From VBAU01 sp036005185 (lineage in GTDB: Bacteria; Bacteroidota; Bacteroidia; Chitinophagales; Chitinophagaceae): DNA of 64,000 nt. The translations under genes and the position numbers were made by a program. The stretch lies in NCBI GenBank assembly GCA_036005185.1, contig DASYQS010000019.1, positions 62,001 through 126,000 of the forward strand, in the 5' to 3' direction. The notes below the pieces were generated by a model. That model searched no databases and had not been told where the DNA came from. It worked only from the letters and a program-made list of their open reading frames with translations. Numbering within the stretch: position 1 is the first letter of the stretch; each line of letters begins with the position of its first letter. This document shows positions 53,128 through 61,272 of the stretch, in pieces.

Positions 53128-54225
53128 TTACTTTAAAGCAATAGCTGGTGCGATTGATTTACCAGACTGAAAATTTTCACCTACTAAATGAGCTATGGTT
53201 TGCGCAATTTGCTTTTGGTAGATCTGCTCTTCATTTTTTATTTCGCCAAGCGGTGTAATATTGGGGCCGATGAGTGCAAGCCAGGTTTGCGATGAACCGT
53301 TCACAAACAAACCATGACTCGACCATTTTGAAGAAGATTTTCCACGGCCATGGTCAGTAGTAACAATAAACGTTGTATTGTCTTTATATCGTGGATTTGA
53401 CTGCACCCAATGCCAAAGCTCTGCAAGCATCCGGTCTATTTGTGCAGCTTTTTCAAGATAGAGGTCATATCTGCCGTGATGGCTCAATTCATCTGTTTCA
53501 CCAAAACTCAAATAAACAATTGATGGTTGAAATTTGCGGATATACTCTTTGGCTGTGATAAATGTTAGCTCATCCTGTCTTGTTTCTGTTTTATTATACA
53601 CACCATCCATTTGTACTTTATTAACCAGGCTTTGCACGGCATTATCCTCCTCCATATTTTCATAGCCGCTGTTCATTTTAACACCGCTTCGTTCTCTATT
53701 CAAAATATAAGGAAATACATTCCACGAAGTGAATGCCACTACATCTCCTTTGTAAGCCGGTTGCTGATTCAAATATTCCAGCACATTCCGGTTTGGATTC
53801 AATCGTTTATCATTTGAAGAAATATTGATGTTTGCTTGACCGGTAAACATTTCATTATAGCCAGGGTAGGAAATAGAGTAAATGTTTGAAACGTTCACCC
53901 TATTATTGAAGTTACGATTGCCATACACCTGCCCTTTTTTCGCCAGCACATTCCAAAAAAAAGACAATAATTTTTTTCTTCTTTCCTCTACAGTTGATGC
54001 CCAGTACATCATTTTCATAGTTGCTGTGTCAGGAGTAAAATTTTCATTATTAATCAATGTCGAATCCGCGCCTGTAAATATTTCCTGCCAACGAAAACCA
54101 TCAATAGTAATAATAAAAAGATTGTGAACGGCTGGAATGGCGGAGGTAGTTGTTGTTTGTTTTATTGGTTTTTCGGTGGCCCGCAAACATATTGCCAATA
54201 TAATGCAGGCGAAAATGTGTTTCAT
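53128..54225 (-). CDS. Exported alkaline-phosphatase-superfamily hydrolase
   Basis: A 365-residue protein of the type I phosphodiesterase/alkaline phosphatase superfamily. An N-terminal export signal (MKHIFACIILAICLRATE) precedes ITIDGFRWQEIFTGAD, which holds a metal Asp42 and the presumed nucleophile Thr51. SFGETDELSHHGRYDLY and TTDHGRGKSSSKWSSHG provide the other metal Asp/His sets. The family hydrolyses phosphate mono- or diesters, sulfates or nucleotides. The start at 54225 is chosen to begin at the signal. It precedes the phytase-like gene on the same strand (gap 80 bases). The substrate is unknown. Confidence 0.83.
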   Translation of the reverse strand: MKHIFACIILAICLRATEKPIKQTTTTSAIPAVHNLFIITIDGFRWQEIFTGADSTLINNENFTPDTATMKMMYWASTVEERRKKLLSFFWNVLAKKGQVYGNRNFNNRVNVSNIYSISYPGYNEMFTGQANINISSNDKRLNPNRNVLEYLNQQPAYKGDVVAFTSWNVFPYILNRERSGVKMNSGYENMEEDNAVQSLVNKVQMDGVYNKTETRQDELTFITAKEYIRKFQPSIVYLSFGETDELSHHGRYDLYLEKAAQIDRMLAELWHWVQSNPRYKDNTTFIVTTDHGRGKSSSKWSSHGLFVNGSSQTWLALIGPNITPLGEIKNEEQIYQKQIAQTIAHLVGENFQSGKSIAPAIALK

Positions 54226-54398
54226 GTGGAGCGGTTTTGCAAAGAAAGGATGCCAATGTAACGGCACTGTTATCTGAGCATTATTTTAATGTTAGATGGC
54301 GCTTGGTAACGATTTATTCATATTGTGATTATGAAATCTTAATGCTGAGGTAACAAATGAGTTAAATCTGTTGATAAATTTTGGAAAACTTTCCACCC

Positions 54399-55238
54399 AT
54401 GCAAAAACGCTGTATAGATGTTACCGTGCTCTCCGATCTTCACCTTGGCACTTATGGCTGCCGTGCAAAAGAAATTGTTACCTATCTCAAAAGTATTAGC
54501 CCGCAAATACTAATTCTGAATGGAGATATTATTGATATCTGGCAATTCAGCAAGCATTACTTTCCTTCAACTCACGTAGCAGTAATTAAAGAGATTCTGA
54601 ACCTAATGACATCCGGTACAAGAGTCATTTATGTTACAGGAAATCATGACGAAATGCTGCGCCGTTATAGCGATCTGCAGCTTGGCCAGTTTCAGCTTGC
54701 AGACAAATTGGTGATTGAAATTGATCATAAAATGACCTGGATATTTCATGGCGATGTATTTGATAACACAACAAAAGGAGGCGCTAAATTCTGGGCAAAA
54801 ATGGGAAGCAATGGCTACGCCGTGCTGCTCGGGTTTAATCGTTTCATTAATAAATTGATGAAACTCGCAGGTAGAGAAAAAGTTTCGCTTTCAAAAAAGG
54901 TCATGCAAAAACTAAATGAATCCATTATAAAAATTGATCAGTTCGAAACATTAGTAGGAGAGCTGGCCATTGAAAAAAAATATGATTATGTAATTTGCGG
55001 CCATATTCATCAACCGCAAAAAAGAATGATCAGTAATAAGGATGGAAGCGTTGTATATCTGAATTCTGGTGATTGGGTTGAACATCTAACTGCATTGGAA
55101 TATTATCATAATGATTGGCATATTTATAAATATGAAGAGTCAACAATGAAAACAATTAATGTAAAAGAAATGAAAAGACAAACAACCGATGTGATGACTG
55201 ATCAGATTGCAATTTATCTGCATTCACTCGGAGCATGA
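54399..55238 (+). CDS. LpxH-like metallophosphoesterase
   Basis: A 279-residue calcineurin-fold phosphoesterase similar to UDP-2,3-diacylglucosamine diphosphatases of Bacteroidota. The five metal-binding blocks are visible: SDLHLGTYGC (D, H), NGDIIDIWQF, TGNHDEML, FHGDVFD and CGHIHQPQ. In LPS biosynthesis such enzymes make lipid X, but several homologues have other pyrophosphate substrates. The ATG at 54399 begins MQKRCIDVTVLSDLHLG; a TTG six codons upstream would also be possible. It is followed, after a repeat element, by a glycosyltransferase gene, consistent with an envelope role. Confidence 0.82.
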   Translation: MQKRCIDVTVLSDLHLGTYGCRAKEIVTYLKSISPQILILNGDIIDIWQFSKHYFPSTHVAVIKEILNLMTSGTRVIYVTGNHDEMLRRYSDLQLGQFQLADKLVIEIDHKMTWIFHGDVFDNTTKGGAKFWAKMGSNGYAVLLGFNRFINKLMKLAGREKVSLSKKVMQKLNESIIKIDQFETLVGELAIEKKYDYVICGHIHQPQKRMISNKDGSVVYLNSGDWVEHLTALEYYHNDWHIYKYEESTMKTINVKEMKRQTTDVMTDQIAIYLHSLGA

Positions 55239-55245
55239 TGATAAA

Positions 55246-55322
55246 TTGTTGGAAGGCTTGATGGTTTGATGATTGATATCCTTCCAACAACAAGCTTAAC
55301 AATTGAACCATCAAACCATCAA
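55246..55322. repeat. Nested inverted-repeat element between phosphoesterase and glycosyltransferase
   Basis: Two perfect inverted repeats interlock: TTGTTGGAAGG (55246-55256) with 55280-55290, and TTGATGGTTTGATG (55258-55271) with 55309-55322. The second starts inside the first, so the two stems cannot form a simple nested hairpin; alternative folds or a pseudoknot are possible. The style resembles the element at 46150-46238. Confidence 0.6.
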
Positions 55323-55351
55323 ACAATAACAATTCAATATTAATCACCTGC

Positions 55352-56377
55352 ATGAAAATTTTTTACGCGATACAAGCAACTGGCAACGGACATATCAGCA
55401 GGGCCATGGAATTATTGCCACACCTTGAACGATACGGAACCGTCGATATTTTTTTAAGCGGGGCAAATAGCTCTCTTAATCTTGATGCCCCGATAAAATA
55501 TCGGAGTAATGGATTAAGCCTTTTTTACAACTGCACGGGCGGATTGGACTATTGGAAAATCATGAAAAGCTATCAGCCCTTCAAATTAAAAAAAGAGATC
55601 CAAGAACTGCCAGTAGAAAAATATGATCTGGTGATAAACGATTTTGAATACATCACTGCTGCCTCCTGTGCAAAGAAAAAAATTCCTTCAGTGCAGTTTG
55701 GACACCAAGCAAGCTTTCAATCTAATCAAACTCCAAGACCTGACAATAAAAGTTCAGTAGGTGAATGGCTTTTGAAAAATTATGCAAAAGCTACTCATCA
55801 TATAGGTCTTCATTTTGAAAAATATGATGACTTTATTTTTCATCCTGTTATTAAAAAAGAAATATTAGAGGCAGGGCGGCCGACAGATAAAAATTATGTG
55901 ACCGTTTACTTGCCTTCTTATTGCGAACCGCAGTTAGAACAAATCTTCCGTGCCTTTAAAGAATTTAATTTTCAAATATTTTCTAAGGAGTGCCGCCAGG
56001 CGAGAATGAGTAATAACATTCAATTTCTCCCCGTAAACAAGTCTCTCTTTAATCAAAGCCTGATCAATTGCTCAGGCATCATTACAGGCGGTGGTTTTGA
56101 AACGCCGGCAGAGGCCATACATCTTGGAAAGAAAATTATCTCTGTTCCCATCCGCGGACAATATGAGCAGGTTTGTAATGCTGCCGCGTTAGAAAAATTA
56201 GGAATCACTTGCTTAAAAAGCATTGACGAAAATTTTTCCTCAATATTTTATAACTGGATCCAAGAGAAAAATGCTGTCTGCATTGATTACTGTAATACGA
56301 TTCCAGAAACATTAGAATATCTTTTTGCACTGCACGAGAAAATGAAGGAACAGCAAGCAGAACTTGTGATTGAATAA
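55352..56377 (+). CDS. Glycosyltransferase, GT-B fold (MJ1255/VC2487-like)
   Basis: A 341-residue glycosyltransferase. The N-terminal segment MKIFYAIQATGNGHISRAMELLPHL is the typical glycine-rich acceptor loop, and GIITGGGFETPAEAIHLGKKIISVP near residue 245 is the nucleotide-sugar binding site of the GT-B fold. The protein ends in a charged helix. Its acceptor is unknown, and the MJ1255-like family is poorly characterised. No transmembrane segment or signal peptide is visible; it is probably peripheral at the inner membrane. Confidence 0.8.
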   Translation: MKIFYAIQATGNGHISRAMELLPHLERYGTVDIFLSGANSSLNLDAPIKYRSNGLSLFYNCTGGLDYWKIMKSYQPFKLKKEIQELPVEKYDLVINDFEYITAASCAKKKIPSVQFGHQASFQSNQTPRPDNKSSVGEWLLKNYAKATHHIGLHFEKYDDFIFHPVIKKEILEAGRPTDKNYVTVYLPSYCEPQLEQIFRAFKEFNFQIFSKECRQARMSNNIQFLPVNKSLFNQSLINCSGIITGGGFETPAEAIHLGKKIISVPIRGQYEQVCNAAALEKLGITCLKSIDENFSSIFYNWIQEKNAVCIDYCNTIPETLEYLFALHEKMKEQQAELVIE

Positions 56378-56584
56378 AAGGCAAGCAGCTTTTATTTTTT
56401 TGATCGTTTGATATCATATTTCTTCAATTTCTTTTAATCTTATCTCTCGTTCAAGCCCGTTGCAAACTGCTAATGAACAATGGGAAAAAAATCGCTGCCG
56501 TTGGAAAAAGGACATAGCTAGCAAGGCGGTATTCTGTCTATTTTGGCCCTGCCATTTACATAAATGGCTACATAAACCTTAAGC

Positions 56585-58990
56585 ATGAAAATTCGGCTAC
56601 TCATTTTGTTTTTATTATGCACGGTGATTTATTCCTTCGGACAGACCTCTATCCGCGGAAGAATAAAAGACCTTCAACAAAACCTGCCATTTGTAACCGT
56701 ACGTCTTCTGAATTCAGACTCTGCATTGATAAAAAATACTGTAACAGATGATGCAGGCAAATTTATTTTCGAAGATATTGCTCCTGGTAATTACTTCATC
56801 TCTTCATCCGCAGTCGGACATTCCAAATTCTTTTCACAGCTTATTTCGGTAGAAAAAAACAATATTGAACTGCCGGATATAATTCTTGAGCCAGTATCTA
56901 CTGAGTTAACTGAAGTAACAGTAAAAACTAAAAAGCCCTTGTTTGAGCAAAAGATAGACCGGCTTGTAGTCAATGTTCAAAGCAGCGTTACGTCATCCGG
57001 AAGTAGTGTGCTGGAAGTTCTTGAAAAATCTCCTGGTATCGTGCTAAACAGGCAGAATAATACGATCACGATGAATGGAAAAACTGGTGTTCGAATAATG
57101 ATCAATGGAAAATCAACACCGCTGCCTTTGGAAATGGTGATCCAGATGCTGGATGGCATGAGTTCATCCAATGTTGAAAAAATAGAACTAATTACAAATC
57201 CGCCGGCAAAATATGATGCCGAAGGGGCTGGAGGAATTATTCATATTGTCATGAAAGGGAATGCAGATCTGGGCACAAATGGTTCTGTTGGCTTTACCCT
57301 AGGTTGCAAATGGGCTGAAGTGTTGGGAGGAAGTTTCAATCTTAACCACCGCAATAAAAATTTTGCATTCGTTGTTGACTACTCCATTTTAAGTGAGCAC
57401 AACCTGCACTCACTTAACTTGATCAGGCAGTTTGTTAACAACGGGTTTGTACAAACTATAAATGATCATAGCCGCCGTGAAAATAACACCACGCAGCAAA
57501 ATGCAAATGCTGGTATTGAATGGAAACTAAGCAAGAACAGTTTGCTAAACTTTTCTCTTACAGATTACAGAAGGAAGTGGGATATGAACGCCGCCACCAA
57601 TGATTCGTATCATGTTGCAAAAGATTCCACCGTAGTTACCAGCATGAGTATTCACGAATCAAATATCTGGCAAAGTGTAACCGCCGGAATAGGCTTACAA
57701 TCAAAAATGAATTCAAAAACCGAGATTAGTTTCAACCTGGATTATCTTTATTATCATAATAATAATCCATCTCAATACGATAATAAACCGTTGTCTCACG
57801 ACAACAATGCGGATGATGTTTCAAAGATTGATGTAAAAAAAACAACTCCGATCCGGTTTCTTATTGCAACCACAGATTACAAACATGTTTATTCGCCGTT
57901 TCTTTCATTAGAAGCAGGCCTTAAGTCAGCCATCTCAAGTTTGGATAATGATGTGTTGGTTCAGCGGTTGCAAAATAATGTGTGGCTAACAGATCCCACT
58001 TTTACCTCGTACTCAAATCTTAGCGAGCAAGTTGCGGCAGCCTATATCGCAACAAAATGGCAACCCGAAAAACAATGGCAGATCAACAGTGGCCTTCGGT
58101 ATGAATATGCTCATACTAGCATTGGAACACCAGAACAAAAAAACCTTCTTAACCGGAAACAGGGATACTTATTTCCCAACCTCACTTTGGAAAAAGATTT
58201 TTCAAAAAATAAATATGCGGAATTTTCCTATTCCAGAAGAATTACAAGACCGACCTATAATGAGATAGCACCGTTTGTATTTTTTTGGGGGCCTAATAGC
58301 TTCGATGCAGGAAATACTGAATTGCTACCAGCTGTGTCTGATGCGATTAAAATGGGATACCATGCAAGGCAATGGGTCGTTTCATTGCAATTCAGTCATT
58401 CAAAGAATGAGATCGATATGGGAGAACCGGAAAATGATAGTTCAAACAATGTGATATACCGCCATCAAAATTTAAAATATTCAAATATACTTGGCCTGAT
58501 GAATGCCTGGTCATTCAATATTGCACCTTGGTGGGAAGTACAAACTAACCTGGTAGCACAATACAAGGTTGTTCAAACCTCACATCTTCCGGTAAACGTG
58601 AAAAGACGCAATTATGGACTAAGCCTGAATATGACAAGCTCCTTGAAGCTGCCAAAAGATTTTGCAATTGAAATTTCCGGAATGTATCAGTCAAAAACAT
58701 TATTGGATGTAGTGGAATCGATGGGCGTAGGATCGCTCAACGCTGGCATTCAGAAAAAATTTGGAAAAGGAACAGTAAGGTTTGCAGTGGATGATATTTT
58801 CAACACTAACGTTTGGAGGCTCAAGTTAAATCTGCCCAACGATAAGAACATGGATACATATCTCAACTATGACCCTCATAGCCAGTTCTTCCGTTTAACT
58901 TATACTAGGAGTTTTGGCAACAATAAGTTAAGCTCTATAAATTTAAAAACGAAGTCGCAAGAGGAAAGAGGAAGGATACAGACTAATTAA
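56585..58990 (+). CDS. Outer-membrane beta-barrel receptor
   Basis: An 801-residue outer-membrane protein with a signal peptide (MKIRLLILFLLCTVIYSFGQ) and a carboxypeptidase-regulatory-like domain (TSIRGRIKDLQQNLPFVTVRL to about 105). The plug holds GKTGVRIMINGKSTPLPLEMVIQ and VEKIELITNPPAKYDAEGAGGIIHIVMK-type residues, and a long OMP_b-brl_3 barrel follows. The barrel ends with FRLTYTRSFGNNK and then a polar tail. It is the same receptor class as the gene at 12194. There is no SusD neighbour. The ligand is unknown. Confidence 0.88.
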   Translation: MKIRLLILFLLCTVIYSFGQTSIRGRIKDLQQNLPFVTVRLLNSDSALIKNTVTDDAGKFIFEDIAPGNYFISSSAVGHSKFFSQLISVEKNNIELPDIILEPVSTELTEVTVKTKKPLFEQKIDRLVVNVQSSVTSSGSSVLEVLEKSPGIVLNRQNNTITMNGKTGVRIMINGKSTPLPLEMVIQMLDGMSSSNVEKIELITNPPAKYDAEGAGGIIHIVMKGNADLGTNGSVGFTLGCKWAEVLGGSFNLNHRNKNFAFVVDYSILSEHNLHSLNLIRQFVNNGFVQTINDHSRRENNTTQQNANAGIEWKLSKNSLLNFSLTDYRRKWDMNAATNDSYHVAKDSTVVTSMSIHESNIWQSVTAGIGLQSKMNSKTEISFNLDYLYYHNNNPSQYDNKPLSHDNNADDVSKIDVKKTTPIRFLIATTDYKHVYSPFLSLEAGLKSAISSLDNDVLVQRLQNNVWLTDPTFTSYSNLSEQVAAAYIATKWQPEKQWQINSGLRYEYAHTSIGTPEQKNLLNRKQGYLFPNLTLEKDFSKNKYAEFSYSRRITRPTYNEIAPFVFFWGPNSFDAGNTELLPAVSDAIKMGYHARQWVVSLQFSHSKNEIDMGEPENDSSNNVIYRHQNLKYSNILGLMNAWSFNIAPWWEVQTNLVAQYKVVQTSHLPVNVKRRNYGLSLNMTSSLKLPKDFAIEISGMYQSKTLLDVVESMGVGSLNAGIQKKFGKGTVRFAVDDIFNTNVWRLKLNLPNDKNMDTYLNYDPHSQFFRLTYTRSFGNNKLSSINLKTKSQEERGRIQTN

Positions 58991-59009
58991 AGAAAATATA
59001 GTTGCCTAG

Positions 59010-59936
59010 TTACATCGCAATAGACTGTATCAATTCTTTTAATTTGTCAGCCGATTTATGCAGCAGTTGTTTTTCTTCTTTATTGATGTTAAGTATGAGT
59101 GTTTCTCTGACTCCGCTGCTATCAACAATACAAGGCACACCCAAATAAACATCACTCACTTCATGATAGTTTGTAAGAAGTGTGGAAACATTCAATACCG
59201 CAGCTTCATTTCTTAATATGGCTGTGGTTATGCGGTCAAGTGCAAGCGCAATTGCATAGTACGTAGCGCCTTTGGCTTCTATGATTCTATAGGCGGCATC
59301 TCTCGTATTGATAAATATTTCCTTTTTCTCATCTTCACTTAATAGTATCTCAGTCCCTGCAATGTTTGCAAGACTCCATAAAGCCAGTTCAGAATCGCCG
59401 TGCTCCCCTATGATGTGCGCATGCACGCTTCTTGAATCTATATTGAGCTTATCGCCGAGGAGGTAGCGAAATCTTGCACTGTCCAGTAAAGTACCTGAAC
59501 CAATCACTCGCTGAAAGGGCCAACCTGATTTTTTCCAAGTGAAATAACTCATGATATCGACAGGATTGCTGGCAATAAGCAAGATGCCCTGATCATTATA
59601 TTTTAGTACTTCGTCAGTAATGCTTTCAAAAATGGCAACGTTACGTTTCAAAAGATCGATTCTTGATTCACCTGGACGCTGCGCTGCACCTGCTGTAATA
59701 ATAATAATATTTGCTTCACGGCAATCTTCATAGCTGCCTGCCCAAACTTTTGCTTTACCAAGAAAAGGAAGTCCGTGATTCATGTCCAATGCATCGCCAA
59801 TAGCTTTTGCTTTGTTGGCATCTATCAGTACTAATTCGTCCATTCGTTCTCTCAATAACAAAGTATAAGCAGTGGTAGAGCCAACAGCACCTGAACCAAT
59901 AATTACAATTCTTGTTTTCTTTAATACTAATGACAT
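59010..59936 (-). CDS. ldh: L-lactate dehydrogenase
   Basis: A 308-residue NAD-dependent 2-hydroxyacid dehydrogenase. GSGAVGSTTAY (14-24) binds NAD. The substrate loop AAQRPGESR (84-92) has Gln86 rather than Arg, which marks lactate rather than malate specificity; Arg92, Arg155 and catalytic His179 (IIGEHGDSE) complete the active site. It interconverts pyruvate and L-lactate in the cytoplasm. Length and layout are typical. It is transcribed towards the receptor gene and diverges from the GC-rich hydrolase gene. Confidence 0.92.
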   Translation of the reverse strand: MSLVLKKTRIVIIGSGAVGSTTAYTLLLRERMDELVLIDANKAKAIGDALDMNHGLPFLGKAKVWAGSYEDCREANIIIITAGAAQRPGESRIDLLKRNVAIFESITDEVLKYNDQGILLIASNPVDIMSYFTWKKSGWPFQRVIGSGTLLDSARFRYLLGDKLNIDSRSVHAHIIGEHGDSELALWSLANIAGTEILLSEDEKKEIFINTRDAAYRIIEAKGATYYAIALALDRITTAILRNEAAVLNVSTLLTNYHEVSDVYLGVPCIVDSSGVRETLILNINKEEKQLLHKSADKLKELIQSIAM

Positions 59937-60111
59937 TTGTTTAAATTATTCATATAAAATATCAGCAACATAAAAGTACTGCAACCCCTATTTAAGTTTT
60001 CGCTTTGTGGAATGATTGTCACAAAAAAGAAAATCTTTAAACTGCACCCAGGCATAAAGCTTGATCTGAAGCGTAAAAAATATACTGCTCTAATTTTTCA
60101 AAAAAGAAGTT

Positions 60112-61011
60112 GTGCAAATAAATAAGTCAGAAGCATTTGAAATTTCAACCGGTGAAACAACCATTTTTTTGCGCAGGCTTGGAACAGGCCCTGCTCTTTT
60201 ATTACTGCATGGATTTCCTGAAACCCATTTGATGTGGCGAAATGTGGCTCCACTGCTTGCGAATCACTTCACCGTAATTTGTGCAGACCTGCGCAGCTAT
60301 GGTCGCAGCGGTTGTCCTCCCTCGGACACAAAACACACGCCATACACAAAGCGGGCCATGGCGAACGATATGATATCTGTGATGGAACAACTCGGTTTTT
60401 CGCAATTTTCAGTGGCGGGTCATGATCGTGGTGGTCGTGTTGCTTATCGCCTGGCCCTTGATCACCCAAAACGAGTAAAACGCTTGGCCGTGCTAGATAT
60501 CATACCCACATTAGACGTTTGGGATCGGGCAGATCAGCGATTTGCCATTGCTTTTTGGCCCTGGATTCTTTTAGCACAACTTGAACCTTTGCCTGAGCGG
60601 CTAATTTCCAGCGCGCCCGATGCCGTTGTTGACAGCGCTCTTGCTGATTGGGGAACTTCAAGTGCTATTTTTCCACCTGAAGTAAGAGCAGCATATATTG
60701 ACCCTCTATACAATACTGCACGTGTTCATGCTATTTGCGAAGAATATAGAGCCGCTGCCACTCTTGACTATGAACATGACGCTGAAGATCGAAAAAACTC
60801 TCGTCGTATAAATTCTCCAGTGCTTGTTCTTTGGAGTCACAACGGCCCGCTTGGCACATGGTATTCCGATGATGGTGGAGCCTTGGCATTGTGGAAGAAT
60901 TGGGCTGATGATGTTCGAGGTTTTTCGGTCCATGCAGGACATTTCTTTCCGGAAGAGGCGCCTGTAGAAACAGCAAATGCATTGATTGAATTCTTTTCAG
61001 AAGATCGGTAG
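60112..61011 (+). CDS. Fluoroacetate-dehalogenase-like alpha/beta hydrolase
   Basis: A 299-residue alpha/beta hydrolase whose active-site plan fits haloacetate dehalogenases: nucleophile Asp105 in GHDRGGR, Arg106 and Arg109, Asp129, Trp151, Tyr212 and His277 in GHFFPEEAP. The His that helps hold fluoride in the Burkholderia enzyme (HW pair) is Pro150 here, so defluorination is doubtful; an ester, epoxide or other halide substrate is possible. The start is GTG at 60112. Sampled stretches are much richer in G+C (36 of 60 at 60301-60360, 33 of 60 at 60601-60660) than the neighbouring lactate dehydrogenase (19 of 60 at 59041-59100), which suggests recent gain by transfer. Confidence 0.8.
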   Translation: MQINKSEAFEISTGETTIFLRRLGTGPALLLLHGFPETHLMWRNVAPLLANHFTVICADLRSYGRSGCPPSDTKHTPYTKRAMANDMISVMEQLGFSQFSVAGHDRGGRVAYRLALDHPKRVKRLAVLDIIPTLDVWDRADQRFAIAFWPWILLAQLEPLPERLISSAPDAVVDSALADWGTSSAIFPPEVRAAYIDPLYNTARVHAICEEYRAAATLDYEHDAEDRKNSRRINSPVLVLWSHNGPLGTWYSDDGGALALWKNWADDVRGFSVHAGHFFPEEAPVETANALIEFFSEDR

Positions 61012-61272
61012 TATGACCAATGTAAATGAACCGGCCCGCCATCTAGATAAATAGCAGGCCGGAATAACTGCATGAGAAAATCTACTCATAACCCATGGCT
61101 CAAGCTGAGCGAAGGAGCAAGAATTCTGAGAAATAAACATAAGAACTGGATGCAAGATGTGGCGCCATTGTTAAGCAACTATTACTCAAAAATTATCTTG
61201 ATATTAAATTGATACCTTGCAAAAAGCCACCCATAATTGGATGGCTTTTGAAATCATTTTATCTAAATCTGA
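61012..61272. other. Intergenic region with hairpins and one small ORF
   Basis: It contains a CCGGCC-based stem (61031-61039 with 61054-61062, one mismatch) without a T-run. A 46-codon plus-strand frame (61072-61212, beginning MRKSTHNPWLKLSEGARILR) follows, then a terminator-like hairpin. I cannot tell whether the small frame is a gene or a relic. Confidence 0.35.
61222..61249. terminator. Bidirectional terminator hairpin
   Basis: AAAAGCCA (61222-61229) pairs with TGGCTTTT (61242-61249), with an inner CCA/TGG pair and one mismatch. T-runs on both sides suit the minus-strand receptor gene ending at 61273 and any plus-strand transcript from the hydrolase. Confidence 0.7.
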
